From: Aphelocoma coerulescens
Lineage: Eukaryota; Chordata; Aves; Passeriformes; Corvidae
Assembly (NCBI RefSeq): GCF_041296385.1
Contig: NW_027183949.1
Location: 2,144,501-2,208,500 of the forward strand
DNA: 64,000 nt
Direction of reading: 5' to 3'
The notes beneath the pieces are model-generated. The model ran no database searches. It was given only the letters and a program-made list of their open reading frames with translations, and was not told where the DNA came from. Every line of letters starts with the position of its first letter. Position 1 is the stretch's first letter. The translations under genes were made by a program, and so were the position numbers. Shown one piece after another: positions 35,207-48,457 of the stretch.

Positions 35207-37427
35207 GTGTGGATGTGTGTCCTTGAACAAACGCTCTGAGAAGTTTGTCCGGTTTTTTTTCCTCTCCCCCCTCTCAGGCTCAGTTGAAAGGCACAGAAAT
35301 GCACAAAGTTCACTTCTGGGCATAGAGCAGCGATAGGGGATACACACGATAAAGTCACCCCAAGACACAGGGACAGAGAATTCAGTGGAAAGACTCCGAG
35401 AATTCTGCTCCCAGAGATGGATCATTCCTGCTCACACTGACCCTTGTAGAAAGGGGACATCGTTCCAGGCAGCCTGTACTGAGCATGTGGCTCCTGAGTG
35501 GGGTTTGTTGTTTAGGAAACCTGCTCCGGCTTTTCCATTCTTTCCTTGCAAACAGGAAAACTTCTCCTGGGGCTGTGTGCAGGCAGAGCCCTGAGGAGAG
35601 CAGGTGGCACATGGTGCGCTGGGCTGGGACAGCCAGCTGCAGAGCTCAAGGGAAGAAGCCCAAAGTGTCACAATGGCTCCTTGCCTTCACATGCAACACC
35701 TGGGTCACAATGGTCTCCTTGATTCCATGAGGCCCCACTGTGTCACAATGGCTCCTTGGTTCCATCAGGTTCCGCAGTGTCGCCATGGTCTCCTTTGATC
35801 CGCATTGTCATCATGGACAATTGGTTCCATGAGGCCCCGCAGTGTCACAATGGTCCCTTGCTTCCATAGGTTTGATGTTGTAACAATGGACTCCTTGCTT
35901 CCATGAGCTAGCCTGCTTTTTGCAGAGGTGTCTTTGGTTCCCACAAGGCCCCGCTGTGTCTCAGTGCACCCTGGCTTCCATGTGGATCTGGAGTATCACA
36001 AAGGCTCCTTGGTTCCACCAGGTCCTGCTGTGTCACAATGGGTCCTGTGGTCCCTGAGGCCCTCCAAAGTCATCGTGGAGGCTTGCTTCCATGAGGTTCC
36101 ATTATGTGCCAGTGGTCATCTTGGTTCCAGGAGTTTCCTTAGTGTCACAATGCTCTCCATGCTTCCATGATTCCCCATTATATCCCAATGCTCTCCAGGC
36201 TTCCATTAGGCCCTGCTTTGCCACAATGGTCCCCTTGTTTCCATGAGGCCCCGCTGTGACACAATGGACACATGGTTCCGTGATGTTGCGTGGTGTCACC
36301 GTGCTCTTCTTGAATCCGCAGTGGAACAATGGACCATTGGTTCCATGCGGCCTGGCCGTGTCACAATGGGCTCCTTGATTCCATGATTCCCCACGGTGTC
36401 ACAATGGAGCCTTGTTTCTAGGAGGTTCTGTACTGTCACAATTGTCTCCTTGATGCCATCAGCCCCTGCAGAGTCACAATGGCTCCTTGGTTCCATGAGG
36501 AACACAATAGCTTGGCATAAGCATTGAGCAACAGCTGCTGAACACACCTGGCAACATCTGCTTGCATCAAAAGAGGGCTTCAAGCTGACAATGGCACCAG
36601 CAGCTTCCATCTGACACAGACACCCAGGGAAAGGACAGGCTGTGCCGGTTTGGACAAATTTGGAGGAAAATATCCTCTGATAGAAGGCAGGTTACACCCA
36701 GCCCTCCCCCACCAGGTTTGGGAAAAAAGAATTTTCCTGGGAAGAAAGTGAAAGAGATAAAAACTATTTTTTTAACAAACACCCAGGAAAAGGATAACAA
36801 TGCTAAATATTAAAACCTCTCGCTGTGGAGAGAAAGCTGGGATAATTTGAGAGTCCTTCCGTGTTTCGGTGGGGTCTCCTGAAACATCCCTAGACAGCGA
36901 GGCCCGTGCAAAGATATAGGGAGCGATTCTTGAGAGAAGTTGCAGAGCTCTTTCTTCTCCAGCCACATGGGCGGGGCACTGCCAAAGAACTGAGCAATCA
37001 CGGCACAACCAGGGCCCTCCTGGCACAGGGCAACACAAAATAAGCAGTGCTGAACAGGATTAGGGCACATGTGAGCAGGGAGCAGGGAGACCCCCCGTGC
37101 CCAGGCCATGCCTCTACCCCAGGGTCCCCTCTCCCATGACCTCATGGCAGGGGGGAGGAACCCCAACACTTCCAGAGGTGTAGTCTCTCTCCTCCTCCTA
37201 GCAGCTGGCTCATGGGCCCACATTCAGGGCCCCCACCTCGGTAGAAAATTCTCCCAATGTGCTCTGATGTGGAAACAGTCAAGAAGAGAAGAAGGGAAAA
37301 AAACCCCCGAAGTCCCAGGAAAACAAAGTTCAACTCTCCATCTCCCTCCAGAGAAAAAATGCTGAAAACTGGCTAAAAAGAAACAAGGTTGCTTCCTCCA
37401 CTCTTGCTGCAAGCAGAATGCAGAGGA
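35207..37427 (+). repeat. Unit 17 (2221 bp, long form, type A leader)
   Basis: Minisatellite block at 35665-36500. Second copy of unit 15 in the 4,399-bp dimer duplication. The tail has TTCCAGAGGTGTAG and CCTAGCAG as in units 3, 10 and 15. Confidence 0.95.
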
Positions 37428-39636
37428 GTGTGGATGTGTGTCCTTGAACAAACGCTCTGAGAAGTTTGTCCGGTTTTTTTTTCCTCTCCCCCCTCTCAGG
37501 TTCAGTTGAAAGGCACAGAAATGCACAAAGTTACCTTCTGGGCATAGAGCAGGATAGGGGATACACGTGATAAAGTCACCCCAAGACACAGGGACAGAGA
37601 ATTCAGTGGAAAGACTCCGAGAATTCTGCTCCCAGAGATCATTCCTGCTCACACTGACCCTTGTAGAAAGGGGACATCGTTCCCGGCAGCCTGTACTGAG
37701 CATGTGGCTCCTGAGTGGGGTTTGCTGTTTAGGAAACCTGCTCAGGCTTTTCCATTCTTTCCTTGCAAACAGGAAAACTTCTCCTGGGGCTGTGTGCAGG
37801 CAGAGCCCTGAGGAGAGCAGGTGGCACATGGTGCGCTGGGCTGGGACAGCCAGCTGCAGAGCTCAAGGGAAGAAGCCCAAAGTGTCACAATGGCTCCTTG
37901 CCTTCACATGCAACACCTGGGTCACAATGGTCTCCTTGATTCCATGAGGCCCCACTGTGTCACAATGGCTCCTTGGTTCCATCAGGTTCCGCAGTGTCAC
38001 CATGGTCTCCTTTGATCCGCATTGTCATCATGGACAATTGGTTCCATGAGGCCCCGCAGTGTCACAATGGTCCCTTGGTTCCATAGGTTTGATGTTGTAA
38101 CAATGGACTCCTTGCTTCTATGAGCTAGCCTGCTTTTTGCAGAGGTGTCTTTGGTTCCAACAAGGCCCCGCTGTGTCTCAGTGCACCCTGGCTTCCATGT
38201 GGATCTGGAGTATCACAAAGGCTCCTTGGTTCCACCAGGTCCTGCTGTGTCACAATGGGTCCTGTGGTCCCTGAGGCCCTCCAAAGTCATCATGGAGGCT
38301 TGCTTCCATGAGGTTCCATTATGTGCCAGTGGTCATCTTGGTTCCAGGAGTTTCCTTAGTGTCACAATGCTCTCCATGCTTCCATGATTCCCCACAATGT
38401 CCCAATGCTCTCCAGGCTTCCATTAGGCCCTGCTTTGCCACAATGGTCCCCTTGTTTCCATGAGGCCCCGCTGTGTCACAATGGACGCATGGTTCCATGA
38501 TGTTGCGTGGTGTCACCGTGCTCTTCTTGAATCCGCAGTGGAACCATGGACCATTGGTTCCATGCGGCCTGGCCGTGTCACAATGGGCTCCTTGATTCCA
38601 TGATTCCCCACGGTGTCACAATGGAGCCTTGTTTCTAGGAGGTTCTGTACTGTCACAATTGGCTCCTTGATGCCATCAGCCCCTGCAGTGTCACAATGGC
38701 TCCTTGGTTCCATGAGGAACACAATAGCTTGGCATAAGCATTGAGCAACAGCTGCTGAACACACCTGGCAACATCTGCTTGCATCAAAAGAGGGCTTCAA
38801 GCTGACAATGGCACCAGCAGCTTCCATCTGACACAGACACCCAGGGAAAGGACAGGCTGTGCCGGTTTGGACAAATGTGGAGGAAAATATCCTCTGATAG
38901 AAGGCAGGTTACACCCAGCCCTCCCCCACCAGGTTTGGGAAAAAAGAATTTTCCTGGGAAGAAAGTGAAAGAGATAAAACTATTTTTTTAACAAACACCC
39001 AGGAAAAGGATAACAATGCTAAATATTAAAAGCTCTCGCTGTGGAGAGAAACCTGGGATAATTTGAGAGTCCTTCCGTGTTTCGGTGGGGTCTCCTGAAA
39101 CATCCCTAGACAGCGAGGCCCGTGCAAAGAAATAGGGAGCGATTCTTGAGAGAAGTTTCAGAGCTCTTTCTTCTCCAGCCACATGGGCGGGGCACTGCCA
39201 AAGAACTGAGCAATCACGGCACAAGCAGGGCCCTCCTGGCACAGGGCAACACAAAATGAGCAGTGCTGAATAGGATTAGGGCACATTTAAGCAAGGAGAC
39301 CCCCGTGCCCAGGCCATGCCTTTACCCCAGTGTCCCCTCTCCCATGACCTCATGGCAGGGGGGAGGAACCCCAACACTTCCGTAGGTGTAGCCTCTCTCC
39401 TCCTCCTTGCAGCTGGCTCATGGGCCCACATTCAGGGCCCCCACCTCGGCAGAAAATTCTCCCAATGTGGTCTGATGTGGAAAAAGTCAAGAAGAGAAGA
39501 AGGGAAAAAAAACCCCCGAAGTCCCAGGAAAACAAAGTTCAACTCTCCATCTCCCCCCAGAGAAAAGGAGCTGAAAACTGGCTCAAAAGAAACAAGGTTG
39601 CTTCCTTCGCTCTTGCTGCAAGCAGGATGCAGAGGA
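37428..39636 (+). repeat. Unit 18 (2209 bp, long form, chimeric)
   Basis: Minisatellite block at 37882-38717. The left part copies unit 16 (offset 4,399). The right part, from about 38.85 kb, carries the ACAAATGTGG, GATAAAAC and CATTTAAGCAAGGAG haplotype of units 4 and 11. The switch lies within roughly 38.35-38.87 kb. Confidence 0.94.
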
Positions 39637-41818
39637 GTGTGGATGTGTGTCCTTGAACAAACGCTCTGAGAAGTTTGTCCGGTTTTTTTTCCTCTCCCCC
39701 CTCTCAGGCTCAGTTGAAAGGCACAGAAATGCACAAAGTTCACTTCTGGGCATAGAGCAGCAATAGGGGATACACACGATAAAGTCACCCCAAGACACAG
39801 GGACAGAGAATTCAGTGGAAAGACTCCGAGAATTCTGCTCCCAGAGATCATTCATTCCTGCTCACCCTGACCCTTGTAGAAAGGGGACATCGTTCCAGGC
39901 AGCCTGTACTGAGCATGTGGCTCCTGAGTGGGGTTTGTTGTTTAGGAAACCTGCTCCGGCTTTTCCATTCTTTCCTTCCAAACAGGAAAACTTCTCCTGG
40001 GGCTGTGTGCAGGCAGAGCCCTGAGGAGAGCAGGTGGCACATGGTGCGCTGGGCTGGGACAGCCAGCTGCAGAGCTCAAGGGAAGAAGCCCAAAGTGTCA
40101 CAATGGCTCCTTGCCTTCACATGCAACACCTGGGTCACAATGGTCTCCTTGATTCCATGAGGCCCCACTGTGTCACAATGGCTCCTTGGTTCCATCAGGT
40201 TCCGCAGTGTCCCCATGGTCTCCTTTGATCCGCATTGTCATCATGGACAATTGGTTCCATGAGGCCCCGCAGTGTCACAATGGTCCCTTGCTTCCATAGC
40301 TTTTACGTTGTAACAATGGACTCCTTGCTTCTATGAGCTAGCCTGCTTTTTGCAGAGGGGTCTTTGGTTCCAACAAGGCCCCGCTGTGTCTCAGTGCACC
40401 CTGGCTTCCATGTGGATCTGGAGTATCACAAAGGCTCCTTGGTTCCACCAGGTCCTGCTGTGTCACAATGGGTCCTGTGGTCCCTGAGGCCTTCCAAAGT
40501 CATCATGGAGGCTTGCTTCCATGAGGTTCCATTATGTGCCAGTGGTCATCTTGGTTCCAGGAGTTTCCTTAGTGTCACAATGCTCTCCATGCTTCCATTA
40601 GGCCCTGCTTTGCCACAATGGTCCCCTTGTTTCCATGAGGCCCCGCTGTGTCACAATGGACGCACGGTTCCATGATGTTGCGTGGTGTCACCGTGCTCTT
40701 CTTGAATCCGCAGTGGAACCATGGACCATTGGTTCCATGCGGCCTGGCCGTGTCACAATGGGCTCCTTGATTCCATGATTCCCCACGGTGTCACAATGGA
40801 GCCTTGTTTCTAGGAGGTTCTGTACTGTCACAATTGCCTCCTTGATGCCATCAGCCCCTGCAGTGTCACAATGGCTCCTTGGTTCCATGAGGAACACAAT
40901 AGCTTGGCATAAGCATTGAGCAACAGCTGCTGAACACACCTGGCAACATCTGCTTGCATCAAAAGAGGGCTTCAAGCTGACAATGGCACCAGCAGCTTCC
41001 ATCTGCAACAGACACCCAGGGAAAGGACAGGCTGTGCCGGTTTGGACAAATTTGGAGGAAAATATCCTCTGATAGAAGGCAGGTTACACCCAGCCCTCCC
41101 CCACCAGGTTTGGGAAAAAAGAATTTTCCTGGGAAGAAAGTGAAAGAGATAAAAACTATTTTTTTAACAAACACACAGGAAAAGGATAACAATGCTAAAT
41201 ATTAAAAGCTCTCGCTGTGCAGAGAAAGCTGGGATAATTTGAGAGTCCTTCCGTGTTTCGGTGGGGTCTCCTGAAACATCCCTAGACAGCGAGGCCCGTG
41301 CAAAGAAATAGGGAGCGATTCTTGAGAGAAGTTGCAGAGCTCTTTCTTCTCCAGCCACATGGGCGGGGCACTGCCAAAGAACTGAGCAATCACGGCACAA
41401 CCAGGGCCCTCCTGGCACAGGGCAACACAAAATAACCAGTGCTGAACAGGATTAGGGCACATGTGAGCAGGGAGCAGGGAGACCCCCGTGCCCAGGCCAT
41501 GCCTCTACCCCAGGGTCCCCTCTCCCATGACCTCATGGCAGGGGGGAGGAACCCCAACACTTCCGTAGGTGTAGCCTCTCTCCTCCTCCTTGCAGCTGGC
41601 TCATGGGCCCACATTCAGGGCCCCCTCCTCGGGAGAAAATTCTCCCAGTGTGGTCTGATGTTGAAAGAGTCAAGAAGAGAAGAAGGGAAAAAAACCCCCG
41701 AAGTCCCAGGAAAACAAAGTTCAACTCTCCATCTCCCTCCAGAGAAAAAATGCTGAAAACTGGCTCAAAAGAAACAAGGTTGCTTCCTCCGCTCTTGCTG
41801 CAAGCAGGATGCAGAGGA
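39637..41818 (+). repeat. Unit 19 (2182 bp, short form, type C leader)
   Basis: Minisatellite block at 40095-40892, lacking the 38-bp monomer. Counterpart of units 5 and 12. The tail differs from them by GAGAAAAAATGC instead of GAGAAAAGGAGC near 41,745, a change typical of B units. Confidence 0.95.
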
Positions 41819-44039
41819 GTGTGGATGTGTGTCCTTGAACAAACGCTCTGAGAAGTTTGTCCGGTTTTTTTTCCTCTCCCCCCTCTCAGGCTCAGTTGAA
41901 AGGCACAGAAATGCACAAAGTTCACTTCTGGGCATAGAGCAGCGATAGGGGATACACACGATAAAGTCACCCCAAGACACAGGGACAGAGAATTCAGTGG
42001 AAAGACTCCGAGAATTCTGCTCCCAGAGATGGATCATTCCTGCTCACACTGACCCTTGTAGAAAGGGGACATCGTTCCAGGCAGCCTGTACTGAGCATGT
42101 GGCTCCTGAGTGGGGTTTGTTGTTTAGGAAACCTGCTCCGGCTTTTCCATTCTTTCCTTGCAAACAGGAAAACTTCTCCTGGGGCTGTGTGCAGGCAGAG
42201 CCCTGAGGAGAGCAGGTGGCACATGGTGCGCTGGGCTGGGACAGCCAGCTGCAGAGCTCAAGGGAAGAAGCCCAAAGTGTCACAATGGCTCCTTGCCTTC
42301 ACATGCAACACCTGGGTCACAATGGTCTCCTTGATTCCATGAGGCCCCACTGTGTCACAATGGCTCCTTGGTTCCATCAGGTTCCGCAGTGTCGCCATGG
42401 TCTCCTTTGATCCGCATTGTCATCATGGACAATTGGTTCCATGAGGCCCCGCAGTGTCACAATGGTCCCTTGCTTCCATAGGTTTGATGTTGTAACAATG
42501 GACTCCTTGCTTCCATGAGCTAGCCTGCTTTTTGCAGAGGTGTCTTTGGTTCCCACAAGGCCCCGCTGTGTCTCAGTGCACCCTGGCTTCCATGTGGATC
42601 TGGAGTATCACAAAGGCTCCTTGGTTCCACCAGGTCCTGCTGTGTCACAATGGGTCCTGTGGTCCCTGAGGCCCTCCAAAGTCATCGTGGAGGCTTGCTT
42701 CCATGAGGTTCCATTATGTGCCAGTGGTCATCTTGGTTCCAGGAGTTTCCTTAGTGTCACAATGCTCTCCATGCTTCCATGATTCCCCATTATATCCCAA
42801 TGCTCTCCAGGCTTCCATTAGGCCCTGCTTTGCCACAATGGTCCCCTTGTTTCCATGAGGCCCCGCTGTGACACAATGGACACATGGTTCCGTGATGTTG
42901 CGTGGTGTCACCGTGCTCTTCTTGAATCCGCAGTGGAACAATGGACCATTGGTTCCATGCGGCCTGGCCGTGTCACAATGGGCTCCTTGATTCCATGATT
43001 CCCCACGGTGTCACAATGGAGCCTTGTTTCTAGGAGGTTCTGTACTGTCACAATTGGCTCCTTGATGCCATCAGCCCCTGCAGAGTCACAATGGCTCCTT
43101 GGTTCCATGAGGAACACAATAGCTTGGCATAAGCATTGAGCAACAGCTGCTGAACACACCTGGCAACATCTGCTTGCATCAAAAGAGGGCTTCAAGCTGA
43201 CAATGGCACCAGCAGCTTCCATCTGACACAGACACCCAGGGAAAGGACAGGCTGTGCCGGTTTGGACAAATTTGGAGGAAAATATCCTCTGATAGAAGGC
43301 AGGTTACACCCAGCCCTCCCCCACCAGGTTTGGGAAAAAAGAATTTTCCTGGGAAGAAAGTGAAAGAGATAAAAACTATTTTTTTAACAAACACCCAGGA
43401 AAAGGATAACAATGCTAAATATTAAAACCTCTCGCTGTGGAGAGAAAGCTGGGATAATTTGAGAGTCCTTCCGTGTTTCGGTGGGGTCTCCTGAAACATC
43501 CATAGACAGCGAGGCCCGTGCAAAGATATAGGGAGCGATTCTTGAGAGAAGTTGCAGAGCTCTTTCTTCTCCAGCCACATGGGCGGGGCACTGCCAAAGA
43601 ACTGAGCAATCACGGCACAACCAGGGCCCTCCTGGCACAGGGCAACACAAAATAAGCAGTGCTGAACAGGATTAGGGCACATGTGAGCAGGGAGCAGGGA
43701 GACCCCCCGTGCCCAGGCCATGCCTCTACCCCAGGGTCCCCTCTCCCATGACCTCATGGCAGGGGGGAGGAACCCCAACACTTCCGTAGGTGTAGCCTCT
43801 CTCCTCCTCCTTGCAGCTGGCTCATGGGCCCACATTCAGGGCCCCCACCTCGGTAGAAAATTCTCCCAGTGTGCTCTGATGTGGAAACAGTCAAGAAGAG
43901 AAGAAGGGAAAAAAACCCCCGAAGTCCCAGGAAAACAAAGTTCAACTCTCCATCTCCCTCCAGAGAAAAAATGCTGAAAACTGGCTCAAAAGAAACAAGG
44001 TTGCTTCCTCCGCTCTTGCTGCAAGCAGGATGCAGAGGA
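41819..44039 (+). repeat. Unit 20 (2221 bp, long form, type A leader)
   Basis: Minisatellite block at 42277-43112, with the CCCCATTATATCCC monomer. Counterpart of unit 13 at an offset of 15,410 bp. This is the last type A unit: every unit to the right is type B. Confidence 0.95.
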
Positions 44040-46248
44040 GTGTGGATGTGTGTCCTTGAACAAACGCTCTGAGAAGTTTGTCCGGTTTTTTTTTCCTCTC
44101 CCCCCTCTCAGGCTCAGTTGAAAGGCACAGAAATGCACAAAGTTACCTTCTGGGCATAGAGCAGGATAGGGGATACACGTGAAAAAGTCACCCCAAGACA
44201 CAGGGAGAGAGAATTCAGTGGAAAGACTCCGAGAATTCTGCTCCCAGAGATCATTCCTGCTCACACTGACCCTTGCAGAAAGGGGACATCGTTCCAGGCA
44301 GCCTGTACTGAGCATGTGGCTCCTGAGTGGGGTTTGTTGTTTAGGAAACCTGCTCAGGCTTTTCCATTCTTTCCTTGCAAACAGGAAAACTTCTCCTGGG
44401 GCTGTGTGCAGGCAGAGCCCTGAGGAGAGCAGGTGGCACATGGTGCGCTGGGCTGGGACAGCCAGCTGCAGAGCTCAAGGGAAGAAGCCCAAAGTGTCAC
44501 AATGGCTCCTTGCCTTCACATGCAACACCTGGGTCACAATGGTCTCCTTGATTCCATGAGGCCCCACTGTGTCACAATGGCTCCTTGGTTCCATCAGGTT
44601 CCGCAGTGTCACCATGGTCTCCTTTGATCCGCATTGTCATCATGGACAATTGGTTCCATGAGGCCCCGCAGTGTCACAATGGTCCCTTGCTTCCATAGGT
44701 TTGATGTTGTAACAATGGACTCCTTGCTTCTATGAGCTAGCCTGCTTTTTGCAGAGGTGTCTTTGGTTCCAACAAGGCCCTGCTGTGTCTCAGTGCACCC
44801 TGGCTTCCATGTGGATCTGGAGTATCACAAAGGCTCCTTGGTTCCACCAGGTCCTGCTGTGTCACAATGGGTCCTGTGGTCCCTGAGGCCCTCCAAAGTC
44901 ATCATGGAGGCTTGCTTCCATGAGGTTCCATTATGTGCCAGTGCTCATCTTGGTTCCAGGAGTTTCCTTAGTGTCACAATGCTCTCCATGCTTCCATGAT
45001 TCCCCACAATGTCCCAATGCTCTCCAGGCTTCCATTAGGCCCTGCTTTGCCACAATGGTCCCCTTGTTTCCATGAGGCCCCGCTGTGACACAATGGACGT
45101 ATGGTTCCATAATGTTGCGTGGTGTCACCGTGCTCTTCTTGAATCCGCAGTGGAACAATGGACCATTGGTTCCATGCGGCCTGGCCGTGTCACAATGGGC
45201 TCCTTGATTCCATGATTCCCCACAGTGTCACCATGGAGCCTTGTTTCTAGGAGGTTCTGTACTGTCACAATTGGCTCCTTGATGCCATCAGCCCCTGCAG
45301 AGTCACAATGGCTCCTTGGTTCCATGAGGAACACAATAGCTTGGCATAAGCATTGAGCAACAGCTGCTGAACACACCTGGCAACATCTGCTTGCATCAAA
45401 AGAGGGCTTCAAGCTGACAATGGCACCAGCAGCTTCCATCTGACACAGACACCCAGGGAAAGGACAGGCTGTGCCGGTTTGGACAAATTTGGAGGAAAAT
45501 ATCCTCTGATAGAAGGCAGGTTACACCCAGCCCTCCCCCACCAGGTTTGGGAAAAAAGAATTTTCCTGGGAAGAAAGTGAAAGATATAAAAACTATTTTT
45601 TTAACAAACACCCAGGAAAAGGATAACAATGCTAAATATTAAAAGCTCTCGCTGTGGAGAGAAACCTGGGATAATTTGAGAGTCCTTCCGTGTTTCGGTG
45701 GGGTCTCCTGAAACATCCATAGACAGCGAGGCCCGTGCAAAGAAATAGGGAGCGATTCTTGAGAGAAGTTTCAGAGCTCTTTCTTCTCCAGCCACATGGG
45801 CGGGGCACTGCCAAAGAACTGAGCAATCACAGCACAAGCAGGGCCCTCCTGGCACAGGGCAACACAAAATAACCAGTGCTGAACAGGATTAGGGCACATG
45901 TAAGCAGGGAGACCCCCGTGCCCAGGCCATGCCTCTACCCCAGGGTCCCCTCTCCCATGACCTCATGGCAGGGGGGAGGAACCCCAACACTTCCGTAGGT
46001 GCAGTCTCTCTCCTCCTCCTTGCAGCTGGCTCATGGGCCCACATTCAGGGCCCCCACCTCGGTAGAAAATTCTCCCAATGTGCTCTGATGTGGAAACAGT
46101 CAAGAAGAGAAGAAGGGAAAAAAACCCCCGAAGTCCCAGGAAAACAAAGTTCAACTCTCCATCTCCCTCCAGAGAAAAAATGCTGAAAACTGGCTCAAAA
46201 GAAACAAGGTTGCTTCCTCCGCTCTTGCTGCAAGCAGGATGCAGAGGA
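44040..46248 (+). repeat. Unit 21 (2209 bp, long form, type B leader)
   Basis: Minisatellite block at 44494-45329. Left part is the counterpart of unit 14. Private GTGAAAAAGTC instead of GTGATAAAGTC near 44,180. TATAAAAA variant at 45585-45592. The tail has CATGTAAGCAGGGAG. Confidence 0.95.
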
Positions 46249-48457
46249 GTGTGTATGTGTGTCCTTGAACAAACGCTCTGAGAAGTTTGTCCGGTTTTTT
46301 TTTCCTCTCCCCCCTCTCAGGCTCAGTTGAAAGGCACAGAAATGCACAAAGTTACCTTCTGGGCATAGAGCAGGATAGGGGATACACATGATAAAGTCAC
46401 CCCAAGACACAGGGAGAGAGAATTCAGTGGAAAGACTCCGAGAATTCTGCTCCCAGAGATCATTCCTGCTCACACTGACCCTTGCAGAAAGGGGACATCG
46501 TTCCAGGCAGCCTGTACTGAGCATGTGGCTCCTGAGTGGGGTTTGTTGTTTAGGAAACCTGCTCAGGCTTTTCCATTCTTTCCTTGCAAACAGGAAAACT
46601 TCTCCTGGGGCTGTGTGCAGGCAGAGCCCTGAGGAGAGCAGGTGGCACATGGTGCGCTGGGCTGGGACAGCCAGCTGCAGAGCTCAAGGGAAGAAGCCCA
46701 AAGTGGCACAATGGCTCCTTGCCTTCACATGCAACACCTGGGTCACAATGGTCTCCTTGATTCCATGAGGCCCCACTGTGTCACAATGGCTCCTTGGTTC
46801 CATCAGGTTCCGCAGTGTCACCATGGTCTCCTTTGATCCGCATTGTCATCATGGACAATTGGTTCCATGAGGCCCCGCAGTGTCACAATGGTCCCTTGCT
46901 TCCATAGGTTTGATGTTGTAACAATGGACTCCTTGCTTCTATGAGCTAGCCTGCTTTTTGCAGAGGTGTCTTTGGTTCCAACAAGGCCCTGCTGTGTCTC
47001 AGTGCACCCTGGCTTCCATGTGGATCTGGAGTATCACAAAGGCTCCTTGGTTCCACCAGGTCCTGCTGTGTCACAATGGGTCCTGTGGTCCCTGAGGCCC
47101 TCCAAAGTCATCATGGAGGCTTGCTTCCATGAGGTTCCATTATGTGCCAGTGCTCATCTTGGTTCCAGGAGTTTCCTTAGTGTCACAATGCTCTCCATGC
47201 TTCCATGATTCCCCACAATGTCCCAATGCTCTCCAGGCTTCCATTAGGCCCTGCTTTGCCACAATGGTCCCCTTGTTTCCATGAGGCCCCGCTGTGACAC
47301 AATGGACGTATGGTTCCATAATGTTGCGTGGTGTCACCGTGCTCTTCTTGAATCCGCAGTGTAACAATGGACCATTGGTTCCATGCGGCCTGGCCGTGTC
47401 ACAATGGGCTCCTTGATTCCATGATTCCCCACGGTGTCACCATGGAGCCTTGTTTCTAGGAGGTTCTGTACTGTCACAATTGGCTCCTTGATGCCATCAG
47501 CCCCTGCAGAGTCACAATGGCTCCTTGGTTCCATGAGGAACACAATAGCTTGGCATAAGCATTGAGCAACAGCTGCTGAACACACCTGGCAACATCTGCT
47601 TGCATCAAAAGAGGGCTTCAAGCTGACAATGGCACCAGCAGCTTCCATCTGACACAGACACCCAGGGAAAGGACAGGCTGTGCCGGTTTGGACAAATTTG
47701 GAGGAAAATATCCTCTGATAGAAGGCAGGTTACACCCAGCCCTCCCCCACCAGGTTTGGGAAAAAAGAATTTTCCTGGGAAGAAAGTGAAAGATATAAAA
47801 ACTATTTTTTTAACAAACACCCAGGAAAAGGATAACAATGCTAAATATTAAAACCTCTCGCTGTGGAGAGAAAGCTGGGATAATTTGAGAGTCCTTCCGT
47901 GTTTCGGTGGGGTCTCCTGAAACATCCATAGACAGCGAGGCCCGTGCAAAGAAATAGGGAGCGATTCTTGAGAGAAGTTTCAGAGCTCTTTCTTCTCCAG
48001 CCACATGGGCGGGGCACTGCCAAAGAACTGAGCAATCACAGCACAAGCAGGGCCCTCCTGGCACAGGGCAACACAAAATAACCAGTGCTGAACAGGATTA
48101 GGGCACATGTAAGCAGGGAGACCCCCGTGCCCAGGCCATGCCTCTACCCCAGGGTCCCCTCTCCCATGACCTCATGGCAGGGGGGAGGAACCCCAACACT
48201 TCCGTAGGTGTAGTCTCTCTCCTCCTCCTTGCAGCTGGCTCATGGGCCCACATTCAGGGCCCCCACCTCGGGAGAAAATTCTCCCAATGTGCTCTGATGT
48301 GGAAACAGTCAAGAAGAGAAGAAGGGAAAAAAACCCCCGAAGTCCCAGGAAAACAAAGTTCAACTCTCCATCTCCCTCCAGAGAAAAAATGCTGAAAACT
48401 GGCTAAAAAGAAACAAGGTTGCTTCCTCCACTCTTGCTGCAAGCAGAATGCAGAGGA
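46249..48457 (+). repeat. Unit 22 (2209 bp, long form, type B leader)
   Basis: Minisatellite block at 46703-47538. First unit with the GTGTGTATG start. TATAAAAA variant at 47794-47801 and tail CATGTAAGC. Close counterpart of unit 24 at an offset of 4,426 bp. Confidence 0.95.

Larger units (their letters stand above)
29400..38350 (+). repeat. Two-unit (4,399 bp) tandem duplication
   Basis: From about 29.4 to 33.8 kb the sequence is repeated at 33.8-38.3 kb at a constant offset of 4,399 bp with only a few substitutions (for example CAACCAGGG near 30387 against CAAGCAGGG near 34786). It covers one short and one long unit. The edges are approximate and fall inside minisatellite blocks. Confidence 0.85.
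37428..44039 (+). repeat. Higher-order block, copy 3, partial (units 18-20)
   Basis: Third appearance of the B-long, C-short, A-long series of units 4-6 and 11-13. The CATTTAAGCAAGGAG haplotype occurs at about 8468, 23874 and 39284. The left part of unit 18 comes instead from the neighbouring dimer repeat. Confidence 0.85.
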
